A stretch of DNA of 64,000 bases from Sorex araneus (GCF_027595985.1 NC_073302.1:98915234-98979233), one strand, 5' to 3'; counted from the first letter of the stretch, positions 1 to 11,700 are shown. Notes: a model not told the origin generated them from the sequence alone. Program-made: numbers and translations.

Positions 1-717
1 ATTAATTTTAACTATGCCATTCAGATGCCAAATAAAGAGCATCAATATGCATTCAGACACAAAAAGATTCCATAGTTTTCATTAAATTGCAGATTTGTGC
101 ATTATATTTTTTAAAAAGATTAATTTATTTTAAAATAAACAAAAACCATAAGTGTTGTGCAATTTTAGAGTAAAAATTTATTAGATAACAAAGCTTCAAC
201 ATTAAAATACATAAGTATTGAAAATCAATTTTTATGTGAAAATTATTTCTGATCACAGGGTCGCTAAGTCCTTGTCTAAGACTTTATTAAGCTGTTTGTT
301 GTTGGTTGAGCCTCTATGTTATTGGTTGTTGAGTTTCCATGTTACTTTCCCATCTAATTTGGTGTGCTCCCACTGGAACTTCGGTATTGAGGAATTGGTA
401 CACCCAGACCAAGAGACTTCAGGATCTATGGTCTGAGTTGATGTCGCAGCAGCTGTGGGAGGTGCAAGAGGCTTCCAGAAGCACAGGAAATCTGGGAGGC
501 TGTCCACCCCTACCCGGAGGAGACCAAGTTCTCGGCCTGGGCACCGGGGTACCTAAAATCATTCACAGTCTGGCATCTCTGCACAGAATACTCATGAAGT
601 GGTGAGCCCTTAGTGTGGCTGCAGCTTCGGGCCTTCACAGGGCAGGTACTCTGCCAAAGATGCCCAGAGTTCTCAGCCCACTCATGGATTTTGTTTCAGG
701 GTTTTCTGGTGTATTTC
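1..717. other. Unassigned AT-rich stretch
   Basis: I see no recognisable gene or repeat. The first 350 bases are AT-rich and the rest has mixed composition. The short open frames here have no coding-like features and no family resemblance that I can see. Confidence 0.5.
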
Positions 718-875
718 TTGTTGTTTTTAGTTTTGGAGGCCACACCACCCCCAGGCTTATTCTTGGTTCTGTGCTATGCAGGGATCACGCCTGGCAGGGC
801 CCAGAGAACATGTACCCAGTCTCAAACCCAGGTTGGTCAAGTGCAGGGCCACTCTGTTCTCTCTCTCTAGTCTCC
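718..875 (-). mobile_element. Degenerate shrew SINE (SOR-type)
   Basis: Read on the minus strand, this keeps the order of the family: a head resembling a tRNA B box, a 'ggtcccctgag'-like centre and a T-rich tract on the plus strand at 718-733. Divergence is high and indels are frequent, so it is an old copy. Both ends are approximate. Confidence 0.5.
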
Positions 876-1500
876 TCACGTGCACTAATTATAAAGAAAT
901 GTTTGAACTGTAAAATGTTGGTAAAACTACCAGAATTTTCAGTGATTTAATTTCAAAATACTTCTAGTTATTTACTTTCTGTTTCTTGTTCCTACTTTTC
1001 CCTTTATATCCACAGTTTTATAATAAAAGGGCAGGGGGAAAATGGTCAAAAGAGAAAGTTCCAAGCACGCTTCTTTCACCACCACCAAGAACAGCCCAAT
1101 CTGAACTAAACACAGGCTTTCACGTGTAGTCCCACGAGAAAAACTTACTTGAGACCAACACCATGCCAGGAGGTGCCTGGCTCCAGAGCTCTGAGATGTG
1201 CCCAAGTTCAGAGCTAAGGAGTGTGGAGTATGGAGAGGGGCAGAGCAGAGGGGACTACAGCTCAGAACCTGCCCTAAAGAAAGGGACAGGTGAGCTGAAC
1301 ATTAGCCTGGGTCAGAGACACTTCCAGGCCCCACCAGACTGAGTCATCCAGGACCCCCTGGAGGGGAGCCACTTCTGCCCAAACAGAGCCCCAGCTGAAA
1401 ACCTCCACACTTCACAAGCACCACCATGCTGTGGCCAGACTGCACTGCCTGGGATGAGGCTCGTCCAGAAATTTATCTGGTGAAAAACTCAGGTAGGTAT
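876..1500. other. Unassigned, moderately GC-rich stretch
   Basis: No gene is recognised. From about 1210 to 1480 the GC content rises and the text loosely resembles L1 5'-UTR-like sequence, but I cannot align it to the L1 5' UTR at 36.4 kb with confidence. Confidence 0.3.
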
Positions 1501-1917
1501 GCGGGTTTTGTGACTGAAATCTCTCAGTTTTCATGGGGTCAGGGATAGGTCACCTCCCACATCTCTCTGTGCTCCAGAAGCCCGGCACCATCTCCTTGCT
1601 CTTCCGGAAGCCTGGCAGTCACACTCACGCCCCAAAGATACCACCCAGTTAAAAATTGAACTCCAATTCCATCACCCCATTAAAAATTCTAGACTTCCTG
1701 TAGCATGTAGTAGTGACATCTCAAACTAGCAACATTGATAAACCAGGAGTAGCACACAGCATTGGATGGGATGTAAAGTAGAAGGCACCAATCTCAAGTA
1801 ACAAAATATAAACAGAAGACTTAACGTGTAACATCTTAGTAATCTCTTATACAGAAGGACTTAGTAAGTCCAGGGTGAGATATAACTAGCTTTAAGCAAA
1901 TAATTTATAACATGCAT

Positions 1918-2086
1918 TTTTTCTTTTTGGGCCACACCCAGAGATGTTCAGGGGTTACTCCTGACTCTGCACTCAGGAATTACTCCTGGCAGTGCTTGGG
2001 GGACCATATCAGATGCCAGGGATTAAACCCAGGTCGACCAAGTGCAAGGTAAATGCCCTACCCACTGTAGTATCACTCTGGCCCTA
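1918..2086 (-). mobile_element. Shrew SINE (SOR-type)
   Basis: This is a nearly complete minus-strand copy. It starts on the plus strand with a T-rich tail and 'gggccacaccca', passes through 'ggttactcctgactctgcactcaggaattactcctggcagtgct' in separated blocks, and ends with the inverted tRNA-like head near 2086. It lies inside a sequence that continues into an L1 3' UTR at 2100-2280. Confidence 0.85.
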
Positions 2087-2099
2087 TAAAAATGCAATA

Positions 2100-2280
2100 T
2101 TAAATATTATTGAGGGCCTGCTATGGGGGCAGGTTTAAGGAGTGGTTGGGAAAATTGGAAATAATGGTGGTGACAAGGTACAATTCTGGTGGAATTGGTG
2201 TTGGAAAGTTGAATGTCTGTAACAAATCATCATTAACAACTTTGTAAAAATAACAAACAAATGAAATTTTAAAAAAAGTA
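2100..2280 (+). mobile_element. Old L1 3'-UTR fragment
   Basis: The order 'ggtggaattggtgttgg', 'gaatgtctgtaac', 'aacaactttgtaaa' followed by an A-rich end matches the 3' ends of other L1 copies here, for example 10.1-10.24 kb. It is probably continuous with the sequence just upstream of the SINE, whose insertion split the fragment. Confidence 0.6.
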
Positions 2281-2839
2281 TCAAATGTAAAACACCACTC
2301 TACAAAACCTGAGCCAGAAGCAAGACATAAGGTATCACAACTTATGTCAAGACATAATCACAACTCCTGTGAACTGGCTCTGAGCCCTGTTAGAGCAAGG
2401 AGTCACCAAGTCACCTGAGTACAAACTCCAACATTCAACATCAAGAGCACAGCAGGAGAAGGCAGTGACATTTCCCTTCACCAGGTAATAAATAAATAAG
2501 TAGTCCTCCCTCCCCACCCACACCTGAGGGTAAGAAGTGGGCTGGAAGACACTCCTGCAGAGATTAAAGAAAATTGGCAGCAGATTTCCCTCTGCCTGCC
2601 TTGGTAAACAGTTCACTGGAGCCCAGTTCTAATCAGACTCAGGGTAAGGCCACAGGTTTCCCTGTGCTGACATAAGTTTAGTAATGCAGACTGTCAGGTG
2701 AAGGCAAAAGCTAATACCCTAATCAACACCAGAGCTGACTGGGAACATAGAAACTGCAACCCTGACGTGCCTTACCAAAAGGATACAGATACAACTAGTA
2801 TAACAAATTTGTGACCAATGTTATGAACGTAATATGTAT
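2281..2839. other. Unassigned stretch
   Basis: No gene or named repeat is recognised. The 89-codon minus-strand frame at 2347-2616 shows no conserved features and is likely a chance frame. Confidence 0.4.
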
Positions 2840-3253
2840 GTTCTATTGTAAGAGAACACGCAACCCGGAGATTCTTCTTCCAGCTATTTATTAAGAAACC
2901 TTCTCATGCAAACAGGAAAAAGGACGAACGAAGCATGGACTAAGGACGAACTAAGGAAAAGGAACCAGGGGGGGCCCTAGCTAGGCAGCTTCCCTCCTTA
3001 TATACCTCTCGCTGCTTGTTTTCGCCCACGTGTCTGCATCTGATAGGTTAGTTACAGCTTATGGGCGTGGCAAGACATCCTGTTCCTTATTAGGAATGGT
3101 TTTCGAAGCACACAGGTGTTGTTTACCAAGAAAGGTGCAATTTACAAGCACAGTGCAACTGTTGTTGCAAAGCACGGTCAGTGGAGGCTCTCCACAGTCT
3201 ATGGTATCTTCAAAGCAAAAACACTTCGAAGAAAAAACTAATAAGAAGACGTC
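2840..3253 (-). mobile_element. Probable solo LTR, ends uncertain
   Basis: On the minus strand this region contains a TATA-like box (plus-strand 'ccttatatacc', about 2996-3006). A polyadenylation-type AATAAA-like motif follows about 100 bases downstream (plus-strand 'tttatt', about 2888). That order and spacing is typical of a retroviral LTR, and the upstream part (3010-3250) would be U3. I could not find a convincing TG...CA pair with a target duplication, and a SINE abuts it at 3254. Confidence 0.45.
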
Positions 3254-3426
3254 AGGGCTGGAGCATTAGCACAGCAGGTAGGGCATTTGCCTTGCACACA
3301 GGCTGACCCAGGTTCAATTCCCAGCATCCCATATGGTCACCTGAGCACCGCCAGGGATAATTCCTGAGTGCAAGGCCAGGAGTAACCCCTGTGTATCGCC
3401 GGGTATGACCCAAAAAGAAAAAAAAC
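3254..3426 (+). mobile_element. Shrew SINE (SOR-type), well preserved
   Basis: The copy is complete, from the head 'gggctggagcattagcacag' through B-box-like 'ggttcaattccc' to the tail 'gtatgacccaaaaag' and an A-rich end. Polymerase III boxes of this kind are the known internal promoter of tRNA-derived SINEs. Confidence 0.9.
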
Positions 3427-3539
3427 AAAGAGATCAATGAAAGCAGATTACCCCACAAAAGAACAGAATAAAGTGAAAGCAAAAAATAAATAAATAAATA
3501 CGCAAAAGTCAAGGAAATAAGACCAAATTTCAAAAACAC

Positions 3540-4265
3540 CCAAGTCCACATAGGAAACTTTTAGGTAATAAATTACTTCATGTCAAAAATTTCTCTAACT
3601 GTCACTAAAATAAGATCCCCTACCAAAAGGCATTCTGGCTGGATTTATCATGATATATCAACATCCAACCTCTGTTACTGACTGGAGACACACTTGAACT
3701 TTCATAATAAGCCCAGACAAAAAAGAACTATAAAACAATTCTACAGAAGAACTGGTAGCCTTAAAAATGCAGGGATGGCCATCCTAGTCTTAGAAAAAAA
3801 ATAGTTTTAATTAAAAAGAATATTAAAGAATAATGGCTATTATATCTTGAATATGACATCGGTACACCAAGAAAATTTAACCCTTATTTAATACATATGT
3901 ATCAATTTTAAAAAGCAGCAAAAAATATAAAGCAACTACTAAGACCTGATTATACACATTAACAGCAACACAGTAATAGCATGATAATTTAACACCATAT
4001 TCTCATAATCAGCCAGATAAATTAGAGAAGTCAATAATGAAATAATACCCCTAAATAAATTAGCAAAGTGGAAATAATAGATGTGTACAGGATTCCATAC
4101 CTCACCATCCCCGCACCTTCCCAACACACAAGTAAATATATATTCTCCTCTGTACACATGAAATATTCTCCAGAATAGCCCACATGTGGAAATAAATGCC
4201 CATAAGGTCATGAAATGGAAATGATATCAAGTATCTCTCAGATCACAAAACCATGAATGTAGAAA
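3540..4265 (+). mobile_element. Very degenerate L1 ORF2 fragment (endonuclease side)
   Basis: Conceptual translation in shifting frames gives stretches reminiscent of the end of the L1 endonuclease domain near 4130-4260, but stop codons and frameshifts are dense. The assignment rests mainly on continuity with the clearer L1 3' region that follows. Confidence 0.35.
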
Positions 4266-5245
4266 TTAATAAATACAAATAAAGACAATGCTGAGATATC
4301 AATTTACACCAGTGAGTATGGCACATATCAAAAACATTGGGAACAATCTCTGTTGGTAGAGATGTGGGGAAAAAGGAACCCTTATCCATTGCCTGTGGGA
4401 ATGTTTATTAGTCCACCCCCTGTGGAAAATAGTATGAAGGGTACTCAGTAAACTCAAAACTGAACTCTCATATGTTCGGTAAACTCAAAACCCAGAAACT
4501 CTACTTTTGAGTATCTATTCCCAGGACATAAAAACATTCATTCAAGAGAATGTATGATCACCATCATTTGTTGCAGCACTCAGTATAAGAGCTGAGATTT
4601 GGAATCAACCTAGATTTACAACAACAGATCAATGGATCATGATCTGTTGTTCATATGTATACACAATGAAATACCACACAGCTGTTAGGAATGGTGAAAT
4701 CATGTAATTTGTGGCAACATGAATAGAACTGGAAGACATCCTGATAAATGAAGTAAGCTAGAAGAATAAACATAGAATGATATCACTCATATGTAGTATT
4801 TAGAATAACTGAATAAGGTAATGCAATGTTTTAAAGGGGGATGCCCTGATGAATCTTGTCCCCAGAGTATAGGGAAGAGAAGGAAAGAAAGAGTGGAGGG
4901 GAGGGCTAGAGGAGACAGAGGAGAAGCAACAGGATCCAGGTCAGGGGAGCCAGGTACAAAGGTGGTGTTAAGGAAGGATAGAGCCAAGTATCCAAAACAC
5001 AGAGTCAACTACACTGAAATCAAGTGACCCAAGCTTTAACAACCAAATTTAGAAAGGGCAGAAGGCAGACTGTCAGGAAGGCAGGCCTGGAGGGGTCTGG
5101 GGCCGACATGGCAGGGAACCTGGGAATACTGATGGAGAGAAGTTGACACTGGTGGTGGGATTTGGTACTACACAATTGTATACATCCAAAACTCTACTAT
5201 AAATAACTTTGTAAATCACAATGCTTTAAGAAAAAAAAGTGGAAG
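4266..5245 (+). mobile_element. Old L1 3' end (ORF2 C-terminus and 3' UTR)
   Basis: This aligns by eye with the ORF2 C-terminal region of the younger L1s at 19.4-20.3 and 45.0-46.6 kb. Shared landmarks include 'gatgtggggaaaaaggaacc', 'catgaatagaactgg', 'aaatgaagtaagc' and 'gatatcactcatatg'. The 3' UTR follows, ending in 'ataactttgtaaatcacaatg' and an A-rich tail near 5240. Many frame breaks show that it is dead. Confidence 0.75.
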
Positions 5246-5599
5246 GAAAAGAGGTGAAAAAAATTTTAAATAAAGTTAGGGGATACATAACAGCATACTA
5301 TTGAATTATCATTGGTTCAATGAGAAAATCAAAGAAATAAAAATGTTCCTAGAAAAGATTAAGAATAAAATAAAAGAGAAATTCATAGCAAAACAGAATT
5401 ACATGAGGGAAAAAGATAAGTTTAAATTAATAATCTAAAATCACTTCTCAAGAAACTAGAAAAAGAACAATAAATGAAATCCAATATATGAAAGTAAGTA
5501 GAAAGAAAGAAAGAAAGAAAATTAGAGTCAGAATAAATAAGAAATCAAGGGGGGAAAAGTCATAAAGAGGTCAAGAGCTTCCTGTTGTTTCTGTTGTTT

Positions 5600-5750
5600 T
5601 TGTTCATCTTGTACCACACCGTGTGGTACTCAGGGCGTAATTCTGGCTCTGCACTCAGGGATTGTGCCTAGAGGGGCTTGGGGAGGCATATAATGGGGCC
5701 AGGTATCAAACTCATGTCAGCTGCAAGCCCGCTGGCCCATGTCTCCCATG
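5600..5750 (-). mobile_element. Degenerate shrew SINE inside L1
   Basis: The minus-strand order is kept: plus-strand 'taccacaccg', then 'attctggctctgcactcaggga', then a damaged inverted head near 5720-5750. It is an old copy with approximate ends. Confidence 0.6.
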
Positions 5751-6074
5751 CTAAGAGCTGTGTGTTTAATATAATAAATAAGATTGGTAAACTCTAAACT
5801 AAATTCACAGAGAATAAAAAAAGAGGAACAAATAAGACAAAAAAAGGAACAAATTAATTATCCAAAAGTACAAAACATCATCAGATAATTCTGTAAACAA
5901 CTTTATGCCACTGTGCTGTAGAATCTAGAAGACATGAATGAAATTTTTGGAATCATGATTTTACAAGACTGATTCAGGAGGAAGTATAAAATTGAAACAG
6001 ACTAATTGCTATTAAGGAAAAGGAAACAGTAAGTTAAAAATCTCCTCAAATGAAAAACGCCCAGATTCAAGGAG

Positions 6075-6245
6075 AGGGCTAAAAGGCATGGGGTGTGTGC
6101 TTTACATTTGGGAGTCCTGTATTTGAATTCTGGCACCACATGGTATTCTGAATATCATGAGGAATGGCTCCCAAGCACTGCTCTGGATCAACCTCCACAC
6201 ACCACCAGGTGTGGCCCCCAAACCAAAATAAACAACAACAAAAAT
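6075..6245 (+). mobile_element. Degenerate shrew SINE inside L1
   Basis: The head is poorly preserved. The tail 'caccaggtgtggcccccaaa' followed by an A/C-rich end and the central block match the family. The copy has diverged more than the SINEs at 3.25 or 56.6 kb. Confidence 0.55.
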
Positions 6246-6500
6246 GCTAAAAGCACAGACCCAGAAGGGGTTAATGTAATTGACTACTTGATTATCCTTC
6301 ACAAAATGGACCACTAAGTATCCTCAACAAGCTTTTCAGAAAATTAAAACATAGAAATCATCCTAATAGTTTTTATGTAATCAAAATTATTTAATTCCAA
6401 AGGCAGATAAAGAAATTACTCTTTAAAAAATTACAGGCCAATATTTCTGGTAAAGATAGATACAAAGATTGTCATCAAAATCTTAGTAAGCCAAATTAAA

Positions 6501-7449
6501 AATGCATCAAAGGGATCAGACACACAACATACACACACACACAAACACATAATTAAACTTGTCTTTATGGGAAATTGCCTTGCTAAAATAGACAGCAAGA
6601 TTTGGATGGTTATGTGTGTAAAGCAAATTTAGAAAGGGATGATGCCAAAGTGTATCGGAGCTACAAATGTGTGACAAAGCTTAGGGCAGGCTTATGGGAA
6701 CTGTAAAGCATATGACCTTTCAGGGAGTATTTGGCCCAGAAAAATAAGATAACCCCTTACTTTCGAGGATATAGATTAAGTGTGCAGACTGGTTGTTCAT
6801 TTACCATCTACCAGGTAACCACATATCCACAGCCTTGTAAATCATTTGTTCCAAATGTGATACACACTAGCTTACGGATAATGGTGTACGTGATGAAAAT
6901 CAGGGAAACGGGGGACCCACTAAGCTAGATGGCCTTCGCTGTTCACGTGGGGCTCTTAGACGCTCTTGTAGCCAGGACTGTCACAGTATTTGCCACCTCC
7001 TTTGCCAGAGATGCTGTGGGACAGGACCAGTTACTTACCCTGTGAGAAAAATTTCTTCTACTAATCTTCCTGATGTTCATGTGATCCCAGAGCCCAGGAT
7101 AGGGGACAACTTCCTCTCTGCTGCCTCAATTTCTTGATAGATAATGTCTTTTACATACACACAAACATATTTATATACATAGTTGATTCTCATTATTCAC
7201 AAATTATGTACTGGTGAATCAGTTACTATCTAAATCTTATTTGGAGCCCCAGAACCACTACTTGGTGGACATGCCCAGAGTTTTCAAAAAAATCAAATCA
7301 CCATCTCACATATTGCCAGCTAAAGTCAATTGAGGTAATATTTTGATTTTTGGTGCAAGTTTCATACTGTCCTTTTTGAAACCTACTTAATGCCAAGTTT
7401 TCCACATCTTATGCTTTTTGCAGTTGATTGCTATTTAAAATGTTTTCCG
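6501..7449. other. Unassigned stretch with a short CA repeat
   Basis: A short (CA)n tract lies at about 6525-6547. The rest has no recognised gene or repeat. Confidence 0.45.
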
Positions 7450-7860
7450 GGAGAACTTAAGGGGATGATTTAGTGGCAAAAGTGGCTGCCTTGAAAGCCT
7501 AAGTATATCAATCCCATCCAAAGTTTGATGCTTGAGTCTGGAATGATGTAAAGAGTACTACAACCAGGTGAATGTGCATATTGCAACTAAATTTTGTAAC
7601 TCCAAGCAAGCACTGCAATGAATGATGCGTGAGTGCTAGACCAAAAGCATGAGGCCAAGTGAGCACTACAACAAGTCTGTTCTTGAATAGTATGATTGCA
7701 CCTTGAAACTCCCTGGAATCTTGTAAGAAAATACTGCAACTAAAGCATGTGACTCCCAGGAAGCACTAGAGTTAAATATGTGAGAACCACAGCCAAGTGT
7801 GAGACACAATAGCAAACCCAAAGAGAAGGGGAAGAGAGACATGCCCTTGAGCACAGTGCT
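7450..7860 (+). repeat. Possible older tRNA-like interspersed repeat
   Basis: The opening (about 7465-7510) can be read as a decayed tRNA-like head. The following text shares phrases such as 'ccacagccaagtgtgag' with sequence near 61.95 kb ('ccacaaccaagtgtgag'). That suggests an older interspersed family distinct from the abundant SINE. The evidence is only a few short matches. Confidence 0.35.
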
Positions 7861-8344
7861 AAACTGCTTTTGATCTTCTTAAAGAGCTGGAAGACTGATA
7901 GCCAGTGGGAGGAGACAGGTGTGTTGGATAAACCCCACTCAAGTCTGAATTACCAAGTGCTGATGGTAAAATTTTAATGTTAATTAGTCAACAACTTGTA
8001 TTAAATTGTCTTCAAATAAACTTTTATCAGTTAATGAAAATGCTATCTTTATGGGATCAACTTTTACATTTCTTCTTGGGTAATGATTATTTATTATTTA
8101 CTAATTTCGTGTTCACTGTGACATTATTGAAGGTTCTGAATCATAGATAGTCCACTTGCCACTGATCCCAAGCAGATGAAGATCCTGAGCAACTGAAGCA
8201 CCTCTTGACTCTTGCAGCTTGTTCTTCTTCTATAATAGTCCTTATTTGAAGAAATTTACTTGTATAGTGTGAGGGAAGAGAAAGAAGGACACTTGTTTGA
8301 GGGAGAACAAGGCTTGAAAAGAAAAAGCAAGCCAGCCTGACAAC
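7861..8344. other. Unassigned AT-rich stretch
   Basis: I see no gene or recognisable repeat here. Confidence 0.45.
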
Positions 8345-8505
8345 CCTTTCTGGGGGGGTGGGGGAGGGTTTTGGCCATACCTGGTGATGCTCAGGAGTTA
8401 CTCCTGGCTCTGCTCTCCACACTCAGGAATCACTCCTGGCAAGCTCAGGGGACCATATGGCATGCAAGGAAAGCCCCAACCGCTGTATAATCACTCCAGC
8501 TCCAT
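8345..8505 (-). mobile_element. Shrew SINE (SOR-type)
   Basis: This is a minus-strand copy with 'ttttggccatacctggtgatg' near its plus-strand start, the repeated 'actcctggc' blocks and an inverted head ending near 'tcactccagctcc'. Part of the middle is deleted relative to full copies. Confidence 0.8.
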
Positions 8506-8703
8506 GAACAGCTTCTATAGTAGCGTCAAATGGATCTTTGTTGAATACTGAGAGACTGAATGACAGGTTTATCCTTCTTGCAGTGAACCCATAAACGTGG
8601 GGACAGTTCTGGTTGCTGCAAGGATTTTGTGCTTTCATGCTTATTCCTAGCTCTTCTCACCTATCCCTTGTCAAAGCCCTCACAAAGGCAATAGTGGTGG
8701 TAA

Positions 8704-9380
8704 TGATGTCGGTGGGCCCCACGGACATCATTACGTGAAGCGGGGAGGAGAAAGACGGTCACTTTCTCTCCAACCGCCTCTAACACCTGGGACCCAGGGT
8801 TACTGGGTTCTTGTCTCGCTCACAGAAAAGAATTTCAGGAGTAGACAAGCAGTGAAGTAGCAGATTTTATTTAGAGGGTCTTAGGGAAGGAGGAAGGGAT
8901 AATTGGAAAAGAAAAACCAGTAGGAGTAACGCGCTCAAGAAAGAACGCGGGCTCCTCCGAAGATGGAGAGAGCTCTACACACATCCTAGCACTGGACATG
9001 AAAGTACACATCTCAAGAGGGGAGATGCGGGCGACACATGTGCTCGGGCACCACATGTGCTCGGCCACATGGCACAAGCAGCACATGGGCTCAGGCAGCA
9101 TATGCGCGCCCTTCCTTTGTTCAAGGTGGCCTTTATAGGGTTTCTCCAACCTGCCCCCACCCACATGGGGTTTCTTCCCAGGTAAAAGTCCGTTGCTAAG
9201 GAGGTTACCAGGGAGGCTGGGTCTTCTTTAGGCTGGACCTCCTCAGGGTCTGCTAAAGGTCTTATCAGGTCCGTTTCCTGTATCCACAGGGTGGGTCAGT
9301 CTCAGGATTCTCCTCCCCGGAGACTTTGATAATCTAAGTTTCATTGCCAGGGGCCTTTCCCTATCTACCTGCCTACATCA
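8704..9380 (-). mobile_element. Solo LTR, 677 bp, with 4-bp target duplication
   Basis: The ends are inverted: plus-strand TGATGT at 8704 and ACATCA ending at 9380. A GTAA duplication flanks them at 8700-8703 and 9381-9384. On the minus strand there is TATAAAG near 9131-9138 and AATAAA near 8868-8873. A 4-bp duplication is usual for class I (gammaretrovirus-like) endogenous elements. No internal retroviral genes adjoin it, so it is a solo LTR. LTRs at 52.0 and 57.8 kb look like relatives: all share 'atttcagg' in U5/R and a similar U3 start 'cctgcctaca' or variant. The short frames inside it are not viral genes. Confidence 0.85.
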
Positions 9381-9384
9381 GTAA

Positions 9385-10240
9385 GAAATCATAGAGCCTT
9401 AATCGTAGCCAGAGTAGAAGGAGGACAAGATGGCATTGAACGTAGCGCATAATCCAGAACTTGTCTCAAAATAACAAACCAGAGACACCAGAAGAGGCCC
9501 AGTGGGGAAGGAACAATATTTAGCCTCGTCACTCAGAGAGCTGCTACAGGGGGAACTACAGAGATTCACTCGCAGAGTAAGGAGACAAATGGGAAACCAC
9601 ATGTAATCCCATGAAGCTCAATGAAGGATAAGATAGCACAGAGGTTCTAGCAGTCCCAACTAGCTCTATAACTTCTGTTACTTTAGAGACCCCATGATGA
9701 GGAAGTTTAATAATCTCAAGGGAATAATGTTATAGGTAGTTACTGGAGCATAATAACAACACAATAGTAGTGAAATACTTCTCTATCATTGCTTCATAGA
9801 CCAATGAGGCCTACACTCAGCCAGTAAGCACTGGACTAAAAGTAATAAATGGAACCTGCCTGCCTCAATTCCTATAAGTTCCCAGAGTTTTCAGCTAGAG
9901 ATAAATCTACCTGGAATGATTTGGAGATCAATCTACCTGAGGTTCAACATTGTGGATCTGGGCCTATATGGAGGAGAAAGTCAGGTATGCCAGCTTCTTA
10001 TGACATATAAGGCCAGCTCCATAGTTCCTGGAGTCACAGCTGCCTAGTTGCCCTCTTGTTGGAGCAAGCAATATGAGTAGCTTTGCTATATTCCTGCTAA
10101 GGGGGTAGACTTGGGGGGGTGGGAGGAAAACTGGGAGCACTGGCGGAGGGAAGGTCACACTAATGGTGGGATTGGTGTTGCAGCATTGAATGCCTGAAAC
10201 ATTACTATGAGCAACTTTGGTATTATAATGTTTTACAAAA
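9385..10240 (+). mobile_element. Old L1-derived non-coding sequence and 3' UTR
   Basis: The end (10.10-10.24 kb) matches an L1 3' UTR: 'gggagcactggcggagggaagg', then 'tggtgggattggtgttgcag', then 'gcaactttggtattataatg'. The upstream 700 bases are continuous with it but carry no ORF2 resemblance, so this may be an older relative of the non-coding L1-tailed elements at 16.7, 47.1 and 58.3 kb. Confidence 0.5.
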
Positions 10241-10384
10241 TTAATTCTATATTCAATTATGAACCTTTTCTTCTCCCAAAATCATCTTATAAATAAAATA
10301 TATAAGATGTCTTACTCTTATGGGGGAAAATAAAACTATGGCAATCCTGAGAAAGAAAAAAAAATATATATATAATAACCCTGT

Positions 10385-10553
10385 TACCAGAGCTGGAGAG
10401 ATAGTGCAGTGGGTAGGCACTTGTCTAGCATGTAGCTGACTCAAATTTTATCCTTAACATCCTGTGTGGTTCCCCAAGCACTGCCAGGAGTAATTCTGAG
10501 TGCAGAGCCAGGAATAACCCCGGAGTATCATTGGCTGTGGCTCAAAAGAGTTA
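10385..10553 (+). mobile_element. Shrew SINE (SOR-type)
   Basis: This is a complete but diverged copy: head 'agagctggagagatagtgcag', centre 'ccaagcactgccaggagtaa', tail 'ggctgtggctcaaaag'. It begins just before an old L1 fragment. Confidence 0.85.
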
Positions 10554-10559
10554 AAAAAC

Positions 10560-11700
10560 CCACAAGAATTGTGTTATCTGACTTAAAATTTATTACAAAA
10601 TAACAATAATCAAAACTGCATGATACTGGATTAAAATAATGAATCAATGAAATATAATTTAAAGCCCGGAAACAGGCCCATATATCAATCAATATTTAAT
10701 TTTTATTATAGAGAAAGGATAGTCTTTCCAACAATGATGTTGGTAAAAATGCATTGCCACGATTAAAAGAATAAAGCTAACCCCCCAAGCACAAAATAAA
10801 TTCAAAATAAATAAAACAGAACATGGGATCTCTAACTGAAAAGAACATAGATGAACTAACTCTGATGCTAATGTTAAGAGACATCTTTGAGTACTCAACT
10901 TGCAATTAACTGTATTACTATCATCCTATTGATCAACAATTTGCTCGAGCTGGCCCAGTAATGTCTACATTCGTCCTAGCCCTGAGATTTTAGAAGCCTC
11001 TCTTTACTCATCCTTCCCAATGGTGCCGCATTGGAGGCTCTACAGGGTCAGGGGAATGAGACCCATCATTGTTACTGTATTTGGCATATGAATATGCCAT
11101 GGGGAGCTTGCCAGCCTCTCCTGTGCTAACAGGAAACTCTCTTTGCAATAAGATAAATAAAAATAAAGATAATTATTTGGGACTAAAATAAATTGATAAG
11201 CGTGGTTGAGTATCACCAGATGCACACCCTCACAGGTCCTTGAAAACTGCTTAGGAGACCAAAATATTTGACAAAAAAGTCATATCACCCCAGAGTTTAT
11301 TGAAGCATTATCTGCAATTATTAAAATGTGAAATAAACTGAAATGTTAGCTCATGGAGAGATTATAAAAGAACGGAGATATGGTAAATTTATTCAATGGA
11401 TTTCAGTTCATCTTTCTTTTCAAGACAAAATGTTACCATTCCTACAAGATTTAAGGAGCCAATGTTTAGCAAATAAAATAATCATAAGGAATAATTAATT
11501 TCACTCGTGTATGTAATATACTGAGAGTATATTGATGAACAATTAAAACACTAAGACAACAAAGTTGACACTGGAACAGACTAAAGCTACCTAGGAGAGG
11601 AAGGTGAGGAGAGGAAGTCAGGTGGAAGGGTGTTGAAACATTAAAATGTATGGGTAGAAAAATATATTTATGAAAAAAAGGCTTTAAAAACATACATCCT
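10560..11700 (+). mobile_element. Degenerate L1 ORF2, C-terminal third
   Basis: Translation with frame shifts resembles the L1 ORF2 region after the RT domain at 10.58-10.90 kb, and the C-terminal region at 11.28-11.64 kb. An RTE-derived insertion at 10925-11145 splits it. Stops are frequent. Confidence 0.55.
10925..11145 (-). mobile_element. RTE-derived short element, long form
   Basis: Read on the minus strand, it starts in sequence related to the RTE 5' UTR (matching about 43.02-43.20 kb, including 'cagtaacaa', 'ggtctcatt' and 'cctgac'). It then jumps to the RTE 3' end ('gctcgagcaaattg', matching the inverted text near 41.58-41.61 kb). The coding region is missing. Compared with copies at 23.9 and 27.7 kb, it retains about 100 extra bases of RTE 5' UTR. 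No tRNA head is visible, so the copy is probably 5'-truncated. Confidence 0.75.

Larger units (their letters stand above)
5280..6500 (+). mobile_element. Degenerate L1 ORF2 middle region
   Basis: Translation with frame changes gives a lysine-rich segment typical of the part of ORF2 between endonuclease and reverse transcriptase (5300-5560). Near 6430-6480 it resembles the start of the RT domain. Two SINEs interrupt it (5600-5750 minus, 6075-6245 plus). It lies downstream of an L1 3' end, so it is a separate insertion. Confidence 0.55.

Noticed and set aside
4623-4652. Inverted repeat around 'aacaacagatca ... tgatctgttgtt'
   Set aside because: It lies in a degenerate L1 region where the parent sequence has only one arm. 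It is probably a chance result of mutation.
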